Shown here piece after piece: positions 34,533-42,700 of a DNA stretch of 64,000 bases. Under the pieces are notes generated by a model. That model worked only from the letters and a program-made list of their open reading frames with translations. It was not told where the DNA came from and ran no database searches. The position numbers and the translations under genes are program-made. Source of the stretch: Paenibacillus pinistramenti (GTDB lineage Bacteria > Bacillota > Bacilli > Paenibacillales > Paenibacillaceae). The stretch covers positions 1-64,000 of the forward strand of contig NZ_VAWG01000009.1 in assembly GCF_005869875.1 (NCBI RefSeq), written 5' to 3'. Position 1 is the stretch's first letter; the number at the start of each line of letters is the position of its first letter.

Positions 34533-34590
34533 AGGGTATCCATGGGATGGATCGATGAGCAATCGATCCATCCATTTGGATACCCTGTTT
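34533..34590 (+). terminator. Terminator of the ferredoxin-NADP reductase gene
   Basis: AGGGTATCCA, then GGATGGATCGAT, loop GAGCA, ATCGATCCATCC, TTGGATACCCT, followed by GTTT. One of the most stable stems in the window. Confidence 0.88.
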
Positions 34591-34694
34591 ATTTAGGTTC
34601 CGTCCTTTGTAAGGAAACATAAAAAAAGAAAAAAAAAGAAAAAAGAATCAGTTCAAGATTAAAAACAGGCATAACGCGGATATTCCATCATAAA

Positions 34695-34838
34695 TTAGTG
34701 AACAAGTGGCTGTGTTTCCACATTCAGCTCGCGCTTATGAATTTCCGCCAACAGCAGTGCAATGAATTCCCTCTCCAATTGGAGCTCGGTCGCCATCCGA
34801 TAGGAATCCAGCAGCATCTCATCTGTTAACAGCGCCAT
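34695..34838 (-). CDS. sda: Sporulation inhibitor Sda (KinA/KinB antikinase)
   Basis: A 47-residue protein: MALLTDEMLLDSYRMATEL, then QLEREFIALLLAEIHKREL. It aligns along its length with Bacillus Sda ([33 protein letters not shown]). Sda is a helical hairpin that binds sporulation histidine kinases and blocks autophosphorylation, so cells do not sporulate while replication is disturbed. GGGAG lies eight bases before the ATG. Upstream there is an extended -10 promoter with five DnaA-type boxes further out, as in Bacillus, where DnaA activates sda. A LexA/DinR-like palindrome covers the -35 region. Confidence 0.92.
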   Translation of the reverse strand: MALLTDEMLLDSYRMATELQLEREFIALLLAEIHKRELNVETQPLVH

Positions 34839-34867
34839 TCATATCACTCCCTTTCCTATTTTTACCT

Positions 34868-34896
34868 ATCATAGCAAGAATCAATAGACAGAACAA
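34868..34896 (-). promoter_or_regulatory. Promoter of sda
   Basis: Minus-strand TTGTTC (34891-34896), a 17-base spacer ending TGC, and TATGAT (34868-34873), an extended -10 promoter. The ATG is 30 bases downstream. Confidence 0.7.
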
Positions 34897-34903
34897 GTGT
34901 TCC
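34890..34903. promoter_or_regulatory. LexA/DinR-like SOS box over the sda -35 region
   Basis: AGAACAAGTGTTCC fits the Bacillus DinR consensus CGAACRNRYGTTYC at 13 of 14 positions; only the first base differs. It covers the whole -35 hexamer of sda, a position where LexA would repress. Confidence 0.6.
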
Positions 34904-34904
34904 G

Positions 34905-35004
34905 TTATCCACATCTCACTGTGGAAATCCTGTGAATAATTTGTTGGTAAACCGCGAATCTCCTCATAAGACAAGGAGGATAATGTGGACAAAAGTTATT
35001 CACA
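34905..35004. promoter_or_regulatory. Cluster of five DnaA-type boxes upstream of sda
   Basis: TTATCCACA (34905-34913, perfect), TGTGGAAAT (34920-34928, 7/9), TGTGAATAA (34931-34939, fits TTATNCACA), TGTGGACAA (34984-34992, 8/9) and TTATTCACA (34996-35004, fits TTATNCACA). The cluster lies directly upstream of the sda promoter, as in Bacillus. Confidence 0.85.
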
Positions 35005-35135
35005 GCTTTATTTAGTTTATTGGGCCGTCAAAAATTTTTTTGGCGGACTTCTTTACGCCTATATTATGTCTTTTTTCAAGAATTAACCCAAATTTAGCAG
35101 ACTCAATCACAAATTTTAAATATAAGATACCCCTT

Positions 35136-35798
35136 TTATTGCGGGCGGGTATTGACTTCAAAAATCCAAATCTTGCCGTACACATCAACTCCGTAATCAA
35201 ACCCTAATTCCCCAATTCCTGGAAAAGTATGTTCCATGACCCGGACGCAGGTATTCGTCATTCCTCTCATTTCCCGGCGTTTGAGCACAGCTGTCCTTCT
35301 ACGAAAACATCTGCCCAGCCCTTCTCTGGCCGTCATTTGGCGGCCGCCCTTGCACAGATTGGTAACAAACAAGCCCGGACGGGCCAGTCTGCCTACCATT
35401 GAGCGGTATACCCAGCCGTCTCCTTCCTTGACTACCTTCACCCGGTAATCGATCGGCCTGCCTGAGATCCGGGCGAGATGAATGCCCTGTTGAATTATAT
35501 ATCTGCGCTTCACTTTTGCCCGGTTCAACGCCGCGTATAAAGCGCCAAATGAACCGTAGGCCGCTTTCGAGGTACCTTTAGTCAGGCTGTACACTCTTCC
35601 GTTCCACTCGACTTTTATCACGCCGTGACCGCCGCCTCCGCGGACAGGCTTAATCACAACCATACCAAACCGGTGCAGCATGGCTCTCAAATGATCTGTC
35701 CCGTACAAACGTGTCTGCGGGATATGTCCGGCAACTGCAGGTTCCGCCAGCAGAGCCTTCGTCTTGAGCCACTTGTCGGCCAGCTGTCTTCCTGGCAT
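35136..35798 (-). CDS. YheC/YheD-type spore-coat-associated ATP-grasp protein
   Basis: A 220-residue protein of the YheC/YheD family (ATP-grasp fold, spore coat associated). GMVVIKPVRGGGGHGVIKVEW is the ATP-grasp nucleotide loop. DYRVKVVKEGDGWVYRSMVGRLARPG and ELGFDYGVDVYGKIWIFEVNTRP carry the metal and catalytic residues (DxxGxxxIFEVN). The usual family is longer (about 350 or more residues), so this is a short form lacking the N-terminal extension. Enzymatic substrate is not established. A weak GAGG precedes the ATG. It follows the sda control region but is in a separate unit. Confidence 0.8.
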   Translation of the reverse strand: MPGRQLADKWLKTKALLAEPAVAGHIPQTRLYGTDHLRAMLHRFGMVVIKPVRGGGGHGVIKVEWNGRVYSLTKGTSKAAYGSFGALYAALNRAKVKRRYIIQQGIHLARISGRPIDYRVKVVKEGDGWVYRSMVGRLARPGLFVTNLCKGGRQMTAREGLGRCFRRRTAVLKRREMRGMTNTCVRVMEHTFPGIGELGFDYGVDVYGKIWIFEVNTRPQ

Positions 35799-36183
35799 AT
35801 CAACCTCCCCTTTCTGATCAACACAGGGTATGGTTATATATACTCGTTACAGCTGACGTCTTCTTGGATAATTGTCCGCGGCTTCAGCCTGATTTTTGGG
35901 AGAGATGGGGAGGGCCTTACAAAATTAGCGGGGCACGCAAAAAAAGCCTCTGATCACAACCTTGCTTCAATGTGCCTGATCAAAGGGTAAACTTGGTGTT
36001 AGGTATGGCATCATTTATAAGTAAATCCAGCTTAAATTAAGGAACGGCTGTGTGATAGAGAATCCGACATCGCTCTTACCGATTTGTTCCAAAAAGCATT
36101 ATATCTTATCCTCTTGTAGTTGAAAATAAGAATTTTATCACAATATGCTATATAAAATAAAATAAAGAACCATGAATAAATAG
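35799..36183. other. Long AT-rich intergenic stretch without a recognisable gene
   Basis: About 385 bases upstream of the spore-coat-like gene and downstream of the A-type Fe-S gene. I see scattered short hairpins (for example around 35937-35985) but no convincing reading frame with a ribosome site, no tRNA and no riboswitch consensus. Confidence 0.5.
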
Positions 36184-36232
36184 AAGCGCAGGCCGGGGGA
36201 CGTCAATCCTCCGAAAGACCTGCGCTTTCATT
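36184..36232 (-). terminator. Stem-loop after the A-type Fe-S gene
   Basis: AAGCGCAGG (36184-36192) pairs with CCTGCGCTT (36219-36227). The tail is T-rich in both directions but not a pure run. Confidence 0.6.
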
Positions 36233-36272
36233 CCTGGCTCTTTCATTCCGCGGGATAACCGCTTATAGCCGC

Positions 36273-36629
36273 TTAATCACAAACCTCAGGCCGGCCTTCC
36301 TCGTCCCGCATTTTGAAGGACTGGCCGCAGCCGCAGGATGCGATGGCGTTTGGATTCTCGATGGTGAACCCGCCGGACATGCCCGATTCTTCGAAATCAA
36401 TCTCCAAACCGTTCAGGTACCGCAGGTCATTCTTATCCACGACCACCTTCAAGCCGGAAACTTCCATAAATATGTCCTGGTCGGACTCCTGATCGTCAAA
36501 CCCCATGGCATAGGAGAAACCGCTGCATCCTCCCGGATTTACGCCAAGACGGAGGAACAGATTCGGGTTATCCTGCTCAGCCAGCGTATCTTTAAGCCGG
36601 TCCAGGGCGCTGCTGCTTATATTAATCAT
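36273..36629 (-). CDS. A-type iron-sulfur cluster carrier (HesB/IscA/ErpA family)
   Basis: A 118-residue cluster carrier. The three ligand cysteines are in GGCSGF (residues about 33-38) and ASCGCGQSF near the C-terminus. These proteins hold Fe-S clusters on the way to enzymes such as SdhB and MqnE. GGAGG precedes several possible starts; the second ATG (36629) has the best spacing of seven bases, the first (36632) four. The last residues (EGRPEVCD) add a fourth cysteine of unknown use. It has its own stem-loop terminator. Confidence 0.88.
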   Translation of the reverse strand: MINISSSALDRLKDTLAEQDNPNLFLRLGVNPGGCSGFSYAMGFDDQESDQDIFMEVSGLKVVVDKNDLRYLNGLEIDFEESGMSGGFTIENPNAIASCGCGQSFKMRDEEGRPEVCD

Positions 36630-36891
36630 CATCAAACCTCCTTCACCTTACTTATTTCCAGTATACGACTTCTTTTTTCCCTGCTCAACCGGCATTAATC
36701 GAATATGTAAAAATTCACATATTCCTGCTTTAAGGCTTAAAATTATGGAAAAGAACTCGATTTTTCTCCTTAGTTCCCGGATTTTCATCCTACAACTGTT
36801 ATTGCCCCTGTAAGGGCTGAGGTTTATAATAGGACGAGTGAGAATTGTCGGAATTTTGTCATGCCCTAAATTTTAATAAATATACTTTTTC

Positions 36892-36919
36892 TTGACTGAT
36901 CTGTTCATTATTTCACAAT
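36892..36919 (+). promoter_or_regulatory. Promoter of mqnE
   Basis: TTGACT (36892-36897), a 16-base spacer, CACAAT (36914-36919). It lies in the roughly 350-base gap after the divergent Fe-S carrier gene, which otherwise holds AT-rich sequence and no identifiable element. Confidence 0.5.
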
Positions 36920-36985
36920 GGCTGGCTCCGGCTGGCTAGGAGAGAAACCGGATTGAACTCAGGATTGAGGAATGGAGGAAATCGC

Positions 36986-38092
36986 ATGTCCGTTATTGCA
37001 CTCCCACATCAGGATCAAAAAATGGCCGAAATTATTGAAAAGGTCCGAAACGGGGTAAGATTATCCTTAGAAGACGGCGTTTATCTATATGAAAGCGACG
37101 ATCTGCTTACTATTGGCCAGCTGGCAAATGAAGCAAACCTGAAGAAGAACGGCAAGAAGGTCTATTTCATTGAAAATATGAGCCTTTATTTCACAAATGT
37201 TTGTGAATCCTATTGCGCATTCTGCAACTTCCGCAAGGATGAGGGCGAAGAAGGTGCTTACACCTTATCCGGCCCGGAAATGATTGATTACGTAGAGCAG
37301 CACATTCATCCCGGCGTCCGGGAATTCCATATTGTCGGCGGACATAACAACCATGTTCCCTTCCAATATTATGTGGATTCTTTGAAGGCTTTGAATGAGC
37401 GCTTTCCAGAGGTAACGCTTAAAGCTTACACCGCTGCGGAAATTGAATTTTTCAGCCGTCTCAGCGGTCTCAGCATCAAGGAAGTTCTGCAGAAGCTGCA
37501 GCAAGCTGGCCTGAAGTCACTTACGGGGGGCGGCGCGGAGATCCTTTCTGATCAATACCGCCAAAAGATGAAGGTCGACAAAGCGAACGTCGATCAGTAT
37601 CTGGAAGTACACCGTACGGCCCACAAGCTGGGGATGAAGACTCATACAACGATGCTGTACGGCTCGATTGAATCCCATGAGGACCGTATCCGTCACATGA
37701 TCCAGATTCGCGAGCTGCAGGATGAAACAGGCGGCTTTATGGTCTTTATTCCGCTCTCCATGCAGCCTAAGAATAAAAATGCCAGCATTATGCGCCGCAA
37801 CTCGGCTTACGAGGACTTGAAGACTATTGCGATCAGCCGCCTGATGCTCGATAACATTGATCATATCAAGGCTTATTTCATTAATATCGGCACACAGCTG
37901 ACCCAAATGGCCCTCACTTTCGGCGCTTCGGATGTGCACGGAACGATTCTGAAGGAAAGAATCAGCCACGCCGCGGGTGCGGTAACTCCTGAAGGGCTTA
38001 CCCGGAAAGAGCTGATCTGGCTCATTAAGGGAGCAGGACGCATTCCGGTGGAAAGAGATACGTTCTATAACGAAATTCAAGTGTTCGAATAA
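36986..38092 (+). CDS. mqnE: Aminofutalosine synthase MqnE (radical SAM)
   Basis: A 368-residue radical SAM enzyme of the futalosine menaquinone pathway. The [4Fe-4S]-SAM motif is CESYCAFC. FHIVGGHNNHVPFQYYVDSL, KAYTAAEIEFF, LTGGGAEIL and HTTMLYGSIESHEDRIRHM and RELQDETGGFMVFIPL are typical of MqnE rather than MqnC, the cyclase. It joins 3-[(1-carboxyvinyl)oxy]benzoate to SAM's adenosyl group. Start: ATG with GGAGG upstream. A second flavin dehydrogenase gene lies 96 bases downstream on the same strand and may be co-transcribed. Confidence 0.85.
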   Translation: MSVIALPHQDQKMAEIIEKVRNGVRLSLEDGVYLYESDDLLTIGQLANEANLKKNGKKVYFIENMSLYFTNVCESYCAFCNFRKDEGEEGAYTLSGPEMIDYVEQHIHPGVREFHIVGGHNNHVPFQYYVDSLKALNERFPEVTLKAYTAAEIEFFSRLSGLSIKEVLQKLQQAGLKSLTGGGAEILSDQYRQKMKVDKANVDQYLEVHRTAHKLGMKTHTTMLYGSIESHEDRIRHMIQIRELQDETGGFMVFIPLSMQPKNKNASIMRRNSAYEDLKTIAISRLMLDNIDHIKAYFINIGTQLTQMALTFGASDVHGTILKERISHAAGAVTPEGLTRKELIWLIKGAGRIPVERDTFYNEIQVFE

Positions 38093-38188
38093 TAAATTTG
38101 TTGTTTCTTTCCGGTTAACCGCCGGAGTTTAATATTAGGATGCAGAGCGGGATTTCCGCGTCAGCAAAATGAAGGGGACTCATTTTAT

Positions 38189-39250
38189 ATGAAACATTTC
38201 GTTATACTCGGCGGTGGATACGGCGGTGTTACCGTTGCTAACCACCTCTTTAAGGGACACATTCCGAGCGATGTGCAGGTGACTCTTGTAGACCGCATGC
38301 CGTTCCAGAGCATGAAAACCGAATATTACGCGCTTGCAGCGGGCACTTCATCCGATTTTGAACTTCGTGTTCCGTTTCCGGAGCATGAAGGGCTGCAGAT
38401 TAAGTATGGCGAGGTTTCGGGAGTGGATTTGGAGAAGCGCCAGGTTATTTTTGCCGCGGCTGACCCGCTTCCTTACGATCAGCTCGTTATTGCCCTTGGC
38501 TGCACCGACCGCTTTCACGGTATTCCAGGTGCTCAAGAGGTATCCTCGACGATCCAAACGTTCGCGGCTACCCGGGAAACTTACCGCCGGGTCAATGACC
38601 TTAAGCCTTACGGGAATGTCCACATCGTGGGCGGCGGCCTGAGCGGCGTTGAAGTCGCTGCGGAGATCCGCGAGAGCCGTCCGGATCTGAATATTACAAT
38701 TCTGGACCGCGGGCCGCGTGTATTGTCCGCTTTCCCTGAAACCTTATCGAAATATGTATCCAAATGGTTCCACGATCATGGAGTTGACACCCGTTCGCAT
38801 ATTTCCATTACTTCGCTTGAGCCGGGCATTATCCATAACGGCTCCGAAGAGATTTTGTCCGACGTTACAATCTGGACGGCCGGCATTCAGCCTGTAGAAC
38901 TTGTACAGAAGCTGAATGTGGCGAAAGATCCTTCAGGGCGTGTTCTGCTCAACGAATATCATCAAATTCCGGAGCATCCGGAAGTGTTTGTGTGCGGCGA
39001 CTGCGCGAGCCTGCCATTTGCTCCAAGCGCACAGGCGGCGGAAAGCCAGGGCGAGCAGATTGCTCACGTGGCTCTCGCCCAGTGGCGCGGCGAAACACCG
39101 AAGCTTGGCGCAATCAAGCTCAAAGGAACCCTTGGCTCCCTTGGCAAAAAAGCCGGCTTCGGCCTGATGGGCAAACGTTACGTGACCGGACGTGTGCCTC
39201 GTATCCTCAAGAGCGGCGTGCTCTGGAAATCGAAACGGCACTTGGGATAA
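38189..39250 (+). CDS. NAD(P)/FAD-dependent oxidoreductase, NDH-2-like (YutJ type)
   Basis: A 353-residue flavoprotein. The FAD motif FVILGGGYGGVTVANH begins the protein, the NAD motif VHIVGGGLSGVEVAAEI lies in the middle, and VFVCGDCASLPFAPSAQAA is the second FAD motif with the flavin-contacting region. The C-terminus lacks the long amphipathic anchor of the NDH-2 at 31908, but has a basic end (GVLWKSKRHLG). It is probably a menaquinone-linked NADH dehydrogenase relative; the acceptor is not proven. AAGGGGAC lies about 11 bases before the ATG. A terminator follows. Confidence 0.85.
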   Translation: MKHFVILGGGYGGVTVANHLFKGHIPSDVQVTLVDRMPFQSMKTEYYALAAGTSSDFELRVPFPEHEGLQIKYGEVSGVDLEKRQVIFAAADPLPYDQLVIALGCTDRFHGIPGAQEVSSTIQTFAATRETYRRVNDLKPYGNVHIVGGGLSGVEVAAEIRESRPDLNITILDRGPRVLSAFPETLSKYVSKWFHDHGVDTRSHISITSLEPGIIHNGSEEILSDVTIWTAGIQPVELVQKLNVAKDPSGRVLLNEYHQIPEHPEVFVCGDCASLPFAPSAQAAESQGEQIAHVALAQWRGETPKLGAIKLKGTLGSLGKKAGFGLMGKRYVTGRVPRILKSGVLWKSKRHLG

Positions 39251-39255
39251 GAAGA

Positions 39256-39284
39256 AAAGCCCCGGCAGCGCCGGGGCTTGTTTA
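39256..39284 (+). terminator. Terminator after the YutJ-like gene
   Basis: AAGCCCCGG, loop CAGCG, CCGGGGCTT, then GTTTATTT. Confidence 0.88.
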
Positions 39285-39323
39285 TTTGCCTACGTGGCAG
39301 CGTTATGCAATTCGAATCCTTCC

Positions 39324-39584
39324 TTAGTCCAGATCAAATTCCAGCGCATTCCACGCTTCCATTTCCTTAATTTTGTTCATAATAAGCTCATACAGCTTCT
39401 CCGCGGTTTCTGCTTCCACAACTTCGCCATTGACCAACGCATAGGGGGCAGCAGAGCACAGCCCGCAGTTGTTCAGACACCCGTACTCGATGACATCGTA
39501 ATCCGGATTCTCTTCGAGCTTCTCCATCACTTCGTCAGTTCCGAAATGCATGTTGCTTGTACAAAATTCAATGATGGGTCTCAT
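39324..39584 (-). CDS. DUF1450 family protein (YuzB-like)
   Basis: An 86-residue protein with four conserved cysteines: FCTSNM near residue 8 and GCLNNCGLC at residues 36-43. The C-x3-C-x2-C pattern resembles a thioredoxin-like [2Fe-2S] ferredoxin fold, which is inference. The rest is acidic and helical. It is divergent from the NifU-like gene at 39675 with a 90-bp shared promoter region; in Bacillus relatives the yuzB, yutI and yutJ genes also cluster. Function is unknown. Confidence 0.8.
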   Translation of the reverse strand: MRPIIEFCTSNMHFGTDEVMEKLEENPDYDVIEYGCLNNCGLCSAAPYALVNGEVVEAETAEKLYELIMNKIKEMEAWNALEFDLD

Positions 39585-39674
39585 AATTGTAATAAATCCC
39601 TCACTTTATCACCATTTTAATTTAGTTCAATTTGTACTATAATAGGACTATGTTCTGAAAAGGAGTTGTTACTA

Positions 39675-39920
39675 ATGAGCGCAAACGCACAAGATACATT
39701 GTACGATGAAGTGCTGGAGGTTCTCGACAAGCTTCGTCCTTTCCTGCAGCGCGATGGCGGCGACGTTGAACTGGTAGACGTTGAGGACGGCATTGTTAAG
39801 CTGAAATTGATGGGTGCCTGCGGCAGCTGCCCAAGCTCCACAATCACGCTTAAAGCCGGTATCGAACGTGCCTTGTTCGAGGAAGTTGAAGGCGTTGAAG
39901 AGGTAGTACAAGTATTCTGA
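39675..39920 (+). CDS. NifU C-terminal-like iron-sulfur scaffold (YutI type)
   Basis: An 81-residue Nfu domain. The cluster motif CGSCPSS lies in [21 protein letters not shown], cited here as two adjoining pieces, and the fold starts with [19 protein letters not shown]. Such proteins carry Fe-S clusters to target enzymes. The ATG at 39675 has AAAAGGAG nine bases upstream; TATAAT is at 39638-39643. It is a single-gene unit ended by a terminator. The Fe-S theme fits the neighbours (A-type carrier, MqnE, SDH). Confidence 0.9.
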   Translation: MSANAQDTLYDEVLEVLDKLRPFLQRDGGDVELVDVEDGIVKLKLMGACGSCPSSTITLKAGIERALFEEVEGVEEVVQVF

Positions 39921-39930
39921 TTATTTATAG

Positions 39931-39970
39931 AAAGTCTTGGCGTTCCTTCGGGATACCAAGACTTTTTTTT
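39931..39970 (+). terminator. Terminator of the NifU-like gene
   Basis: AAAGTCTTGG, loop, CCAAGACTTT, then a run of T. Confidence 0.9.
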
Positions 39971-39982
39971 GCGCTTTTTCGT

Positions 39983-40050
39983 TTGAAGCATTTCTTCACG
40001 AGAAGCCCTTCCTCATGAGAAGCACTTCTTTATTTGAAGCATGCTGTCTG
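39983..40050. repeat. Degenerate 17-bp tandem repeat downstream of the SDR gene
   Basis: Four 17-bp units, each starting with ttgaagc or gagaagc: 39983-39999, 40000-40016, 40017-40033 and 40034-40050. The units differ at several positions. Confidence 0.65.
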
Positions 40051-40124
40051 CAGACTTCAGCTCTAAGAGCGGTCAGCACCGCCTGAACGCAGACTCAACG
40101 AACACAAGGGGCTCAGCCGCCCGG

Positions 40125-40901
40125 CTAACCCTGCGGCCTGATTAAAGGCCGGATGGGATCAAGCCCGCCGGAGATATCCATAATATTGCCGGTAATAAAA
40201 TCCGAGTCCTTGTGGCACAGAAATGCGATCACACGCGCAACATCTTCCCCGCTTCCCGGCCGTCCCCGGGGCGTCTCCCCGTCTGACAAGCCGCAGACCT
40301 CTGCAATGGACTTCTCCTTATTATCCCCTCGGATGTCCCCCGGGCACACCATGTTAACAGTAATTCCGTGCGGCGCTTCTTCAACGGCTAATGTCTTTGT
40401 GAATGAAACCAGGCCCGTCTTGGCAGCCGCATATACCGAGCGGTGAGGCCATGCTCTCGACTCGGCTGCGTGCCCGAAGCCGAAATGAATGATCCGTCCC
40501 CAGCCCTTCTCCCTCATCCCTTCCAGCACCAGATGGTCCAGCAGCATCGTTCCAGTCAAATTGCCTTCAATGAGAGAAAGAATATCCGCCCAGGCATACT
40601 CGGAAAAGAGCCTGCGTTCCCTGATAAACGGGCCCGCATTGTTAACCAAAATATCGATCACGCCCAGCTCCCGCTGGACCGTTTCTGTTAAGTGAATGAT
40701 TTCGTCATGCTTGGATATGTCGCCTTTAACGGATATACACCGCACGCCCGTCTGAATGATGCGCTTCTCCAGTTCCTTGGCTTCCCTTTCGCTGTGGACA
40801 TAATTGAGCGCGATGTCATAGCCCTGCTCTGCCAAGGCAAGCGCCGTGCGTTTGCCCAAGCCTTTTGCACTGCCTGTGATAAGGGCAATCTTAGACTCCA
40901 A
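40125..40901 (-). CDS. SDR-family oxidoreductase, catalytic serine not in place
   Basis: A 258-residue SDR. It has TGSAKGLGKR for cofactor binding, NNAG and YAAAK with catalytic Tyr and Lys. The serine that normally sits 13 residues before the Tyr is missing: the segment reads IIHFGFGHAAES. N-terminal strand 2 ends in YVHSERE, which suggests NADP(H). The start is the TTG at 40899-40901, with AGGAGGATGGATT upstream and a promoter at 40946-40974; an ATG at 41012 lies before that promoter. It resembles 3-oxoacyl-ACP reductase-like proteins but may have another or weakened activity. Confidence 0.8.
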   Translation of the reverse strand: MESKIALITGSAKGLGKRTALALAEQGYDIALNYVHSEREAKELEKRIIQTGVRCISVKGDISKHDEIIHLTETVQRELGVIDILVNNAGPFIRERRLFSEYAWADILSLIEGNLTGTMLLDHLVLEGMREKGWGRIIHFGFGHAAESRAWPHRSVYAAAKTGLVSFTKTLAVEEAPHGITVNMVCPGDIRGDNKEKSIAEVCGLSDGETPRGRPGSGEDVARVIAFLCHKDSDFITGNIMDISGGLDPIRPLIRPQG

Positions 40902-40945
40902 AATCCATCCTCCTCGGCGTTTCCTTTTACCTTCCCAATTCCTAT

Positions 40946-40974
40946 AGTATAGAAGATAAAAAAGCGCTTCACAA
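40946..40974 (-). promoter_or_regulatory. Promoter of the SDR gene at 40125
   Basis: Minus-strand TTGTGA (40969-40974), a 17-base spacer, and TATACT (40946-40951). Confidence 0.6.
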
Positions 40975-41041
40975 CCACCAGGCCCTTCACCTGCAGGAAG
41001 CATCCCGCCCATAGCCTTGAGCTTCAGGACTGCCGCTATGC

Positions 41042-41086
41042 AAAAAAAGCGGCTTTCCCCGCATCATGCAAAGGGAAAACCGCTTA
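41042..41086 (-). terminator. Terminator of metNIQ
   Basis: Minus strand AAGCGGtTTTCCC, loop, GGGGAAAgCCGCTT, then a run of T. Confidence 0.88.
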
Positions 41087-41098
41087 TAGCCGTGCAGA

Positions 41099-41962
41099 TT
41101 AGAACGCCGGAACAACAGCACCTTGATATTTGTCTTCGATGAACTTTCTGACATCTTCGGAAGTCAGCGCTTTGGCCAGCTTCTGAATCGCATCGGAATC
41201 CTTGTTATCCGGACGGGCTACCAGCAGGTTGGTGTAAGGTGAATCTTTATCTTCGATGAACAACGCATCCTTCGTCGGTACCAGGTCCGCTTCCAGCGCA
41301 TAGTTCGTATTGATGAGCGCCAAGTCCACTTCATCCAATGTACGCGGCAGCATTGCAGCATCCATCTCTTTAAACTTCAAATTTTTCGGATTGGAAACAA
41401 TGTCAGCTTTGGTAGCTTCGATCCCTGCGCCGTCTTTAAGCGTGATCAGGCCATTTTTCGCAAGCAGCAGCAGAGCGCGTCCGCCGTTGGTCGCATCGTT
41501 CGGAATCGCAACCGTTGCGCCGTCAGGAATTTCATCAACGGTTTTGTATTTGTGGGAGTATGCGCCAAATGGCTCTACATGCACGCCTACAACGCCTACC
41601 AGATCGGTGCCCAGCTGTTTGTTCTGGTCATCCAGGTAAGGCTGGTGCTGGAAGAAGTTAGCATCCAGTGTCTTGTCAGCCAGCTCTTTGTTAGGCAGTA
41701 CATAGTCTGTAAATTCTTTGATCTCCAGGTCGATGCCTTCTGCCGCCAGAGCCGGTTTGATATGCTCCAGAATTTCGGCATGCGGCACGGCTGTAGCGCC
41801 TACAACCAGCTTGACCGGCTCAGCAGAAGCGGCTGCAGAAGCCTCAGGAGCAGCGGATGTGTCCGCAGAAGAGGAAGAAGCATTGTTCGTGTTGTTGCTT
41901 CCGCAGGCGGCCAGCACAGCCACCATCATAATCGTGAGCAGAGCGAGCGAAAATTTTCTCAT
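41099..41962 (-). CDS. metQ: Methionine ABC transporter substrate-binding lipoprotein
   Basis: A 287-residue NlpA-family lipoprotein. A signal peptide ends at the lipobox LAAC, giving an N-acylated cysteine at position 20; a Ser/Ala-rich tether follows. The binding domain begins with VKLVVGATAVPHAEIL and contains VHVEPFGAYSHKYK and TVAIPNDATNGGRAL, typical of MetQ. It captures methionine for MetNI. Last gene of metNIQ, 67 bases after metI, under the SAM riboswitch. The C-terminal EDKYQGAVVPAF is also family-typical. Confidence 0.92.
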   Translation of the reverse strand: MRKFSLALLTIMMVAVLAACGSNNTNNASSSSADTSAAPEASAAASAEPVKLVVGATAVPHAEILEHIKPALAAEGIDLEIKEFTDYVLPNKELADKTLDANFFQHQPYLDDQNKQLGTDLVGVVGVHVEPFGAYSHKYKTVDEIPDGATVAIPNDATNGGRALLLLAKNGLITLKDGAGIEATKADIVSNPKNLKFKEMDAAMLPRTLDEVDLALINTNYALEADLVPTKDALFIEDKDSPYTNLLVARPDNKDSDAIQKLAKALTSEDVRKFIEDKYQGAVVPAF

Positions 41963-42029
41963 GTGATAAACCCTCCATTGAATAATGAATTTGAATTAAG
42001 GACGTAGTTCTTTATCTATTTAGCTTCCC

Positions 42030-42698
42030 TTATTTCCGTGTAAAATGACGCACCAGCCGGTCGCCGGCCATCTGCAGTATCTGAACCAGGATGATCATAA
42101 ACAGCACGGCAATGATCATGACTTCTTTTTCATAACGGTAATAGCCGAACCGGATCGCAAGATCACCGAGGCCTCCGCCCCCGACCATGCCTGACATCGC
42201 CGTATAAGACACGAGCGTTACCGCCGTTATGGTTGCCCCTGCGATAAGCCCGGGCAGCGACTCCGGCAGCAGCACCCTGCGGACAACCTGTCCGGTTGAT
42301 GCGCCCATCGCATAAGCGGCCTCGATCACGCCGCGGTCCACCTCGCGCAGGCTGGTCTCCACCAGTCTCGCAAAGAAAGGAGCAGCGCCGATAACGAGCG
42401 GCGGGATGGTGCCTGTGACGCCCAGCGTGGTGCCTACAATCAGCTTGGTGAGCGGCAGCAGCGAAATCAGCAGGATGACAAACGGTACGGAACGCAGAAT
42501 ATTCACCAGGAATGAAATTACATTGTAAATCCATTTGATAACCCGGTTATTCGAACGAGCCGTCATGTAGAGAATAATGCCCAGCGGCAATCCGATGATG
42601 ATTGTGAAGAGAAGCGAATAGCCCATCATCTCCAGCGTATCATAGGAAGCCTGCTTCATTTCCGTCCAGTCAATTTGTGAAAAGTCGAGTCCCCACAT
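42030..42698 (-). CDS. metI: Methionine ABC transporter permease
   Basis: A 222-residue membrane permease with about five membrane segments. The EAA-type loop that contacts the ATPase is EAAYAMGASTGQVVRRVLLPESLPG (shown in the middle of the protein). GGGGLGDLAIRFGY is the MetI-type pore region. It forms a dimer with two MetN subunits. It starts two bases after the metN stop, so translation is coupled. Confidence 0.92.
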   Translation of the reverse strand: MWGLDFSQIDWTEMKQASYDTLEMMGYSLLFTIIIGLPLGIILYMTARSNNRVIKWIYNVISFLVNILRSVPFVILLISLLPLTKLIVGTTLGVTGTIPPLVIGAAPFFARLVETSLREVDRGVIEAAYAMGASTGQVVRRVLLPESLPGLIAGATITAVTLVSYTAMSGMVGGGGLGDLAIRFGYYRYEKEVMIIAVLFMIILVQILQMAGDRLVRHFTRK

Positions 42699-42700
42699 CG

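Noticed and set aside
40902-41012. Upstream ATG for the SDR gene
   Set aside because: It precedes the promoter at 40946-40974; the TTG at 40901 has AGGAGG.
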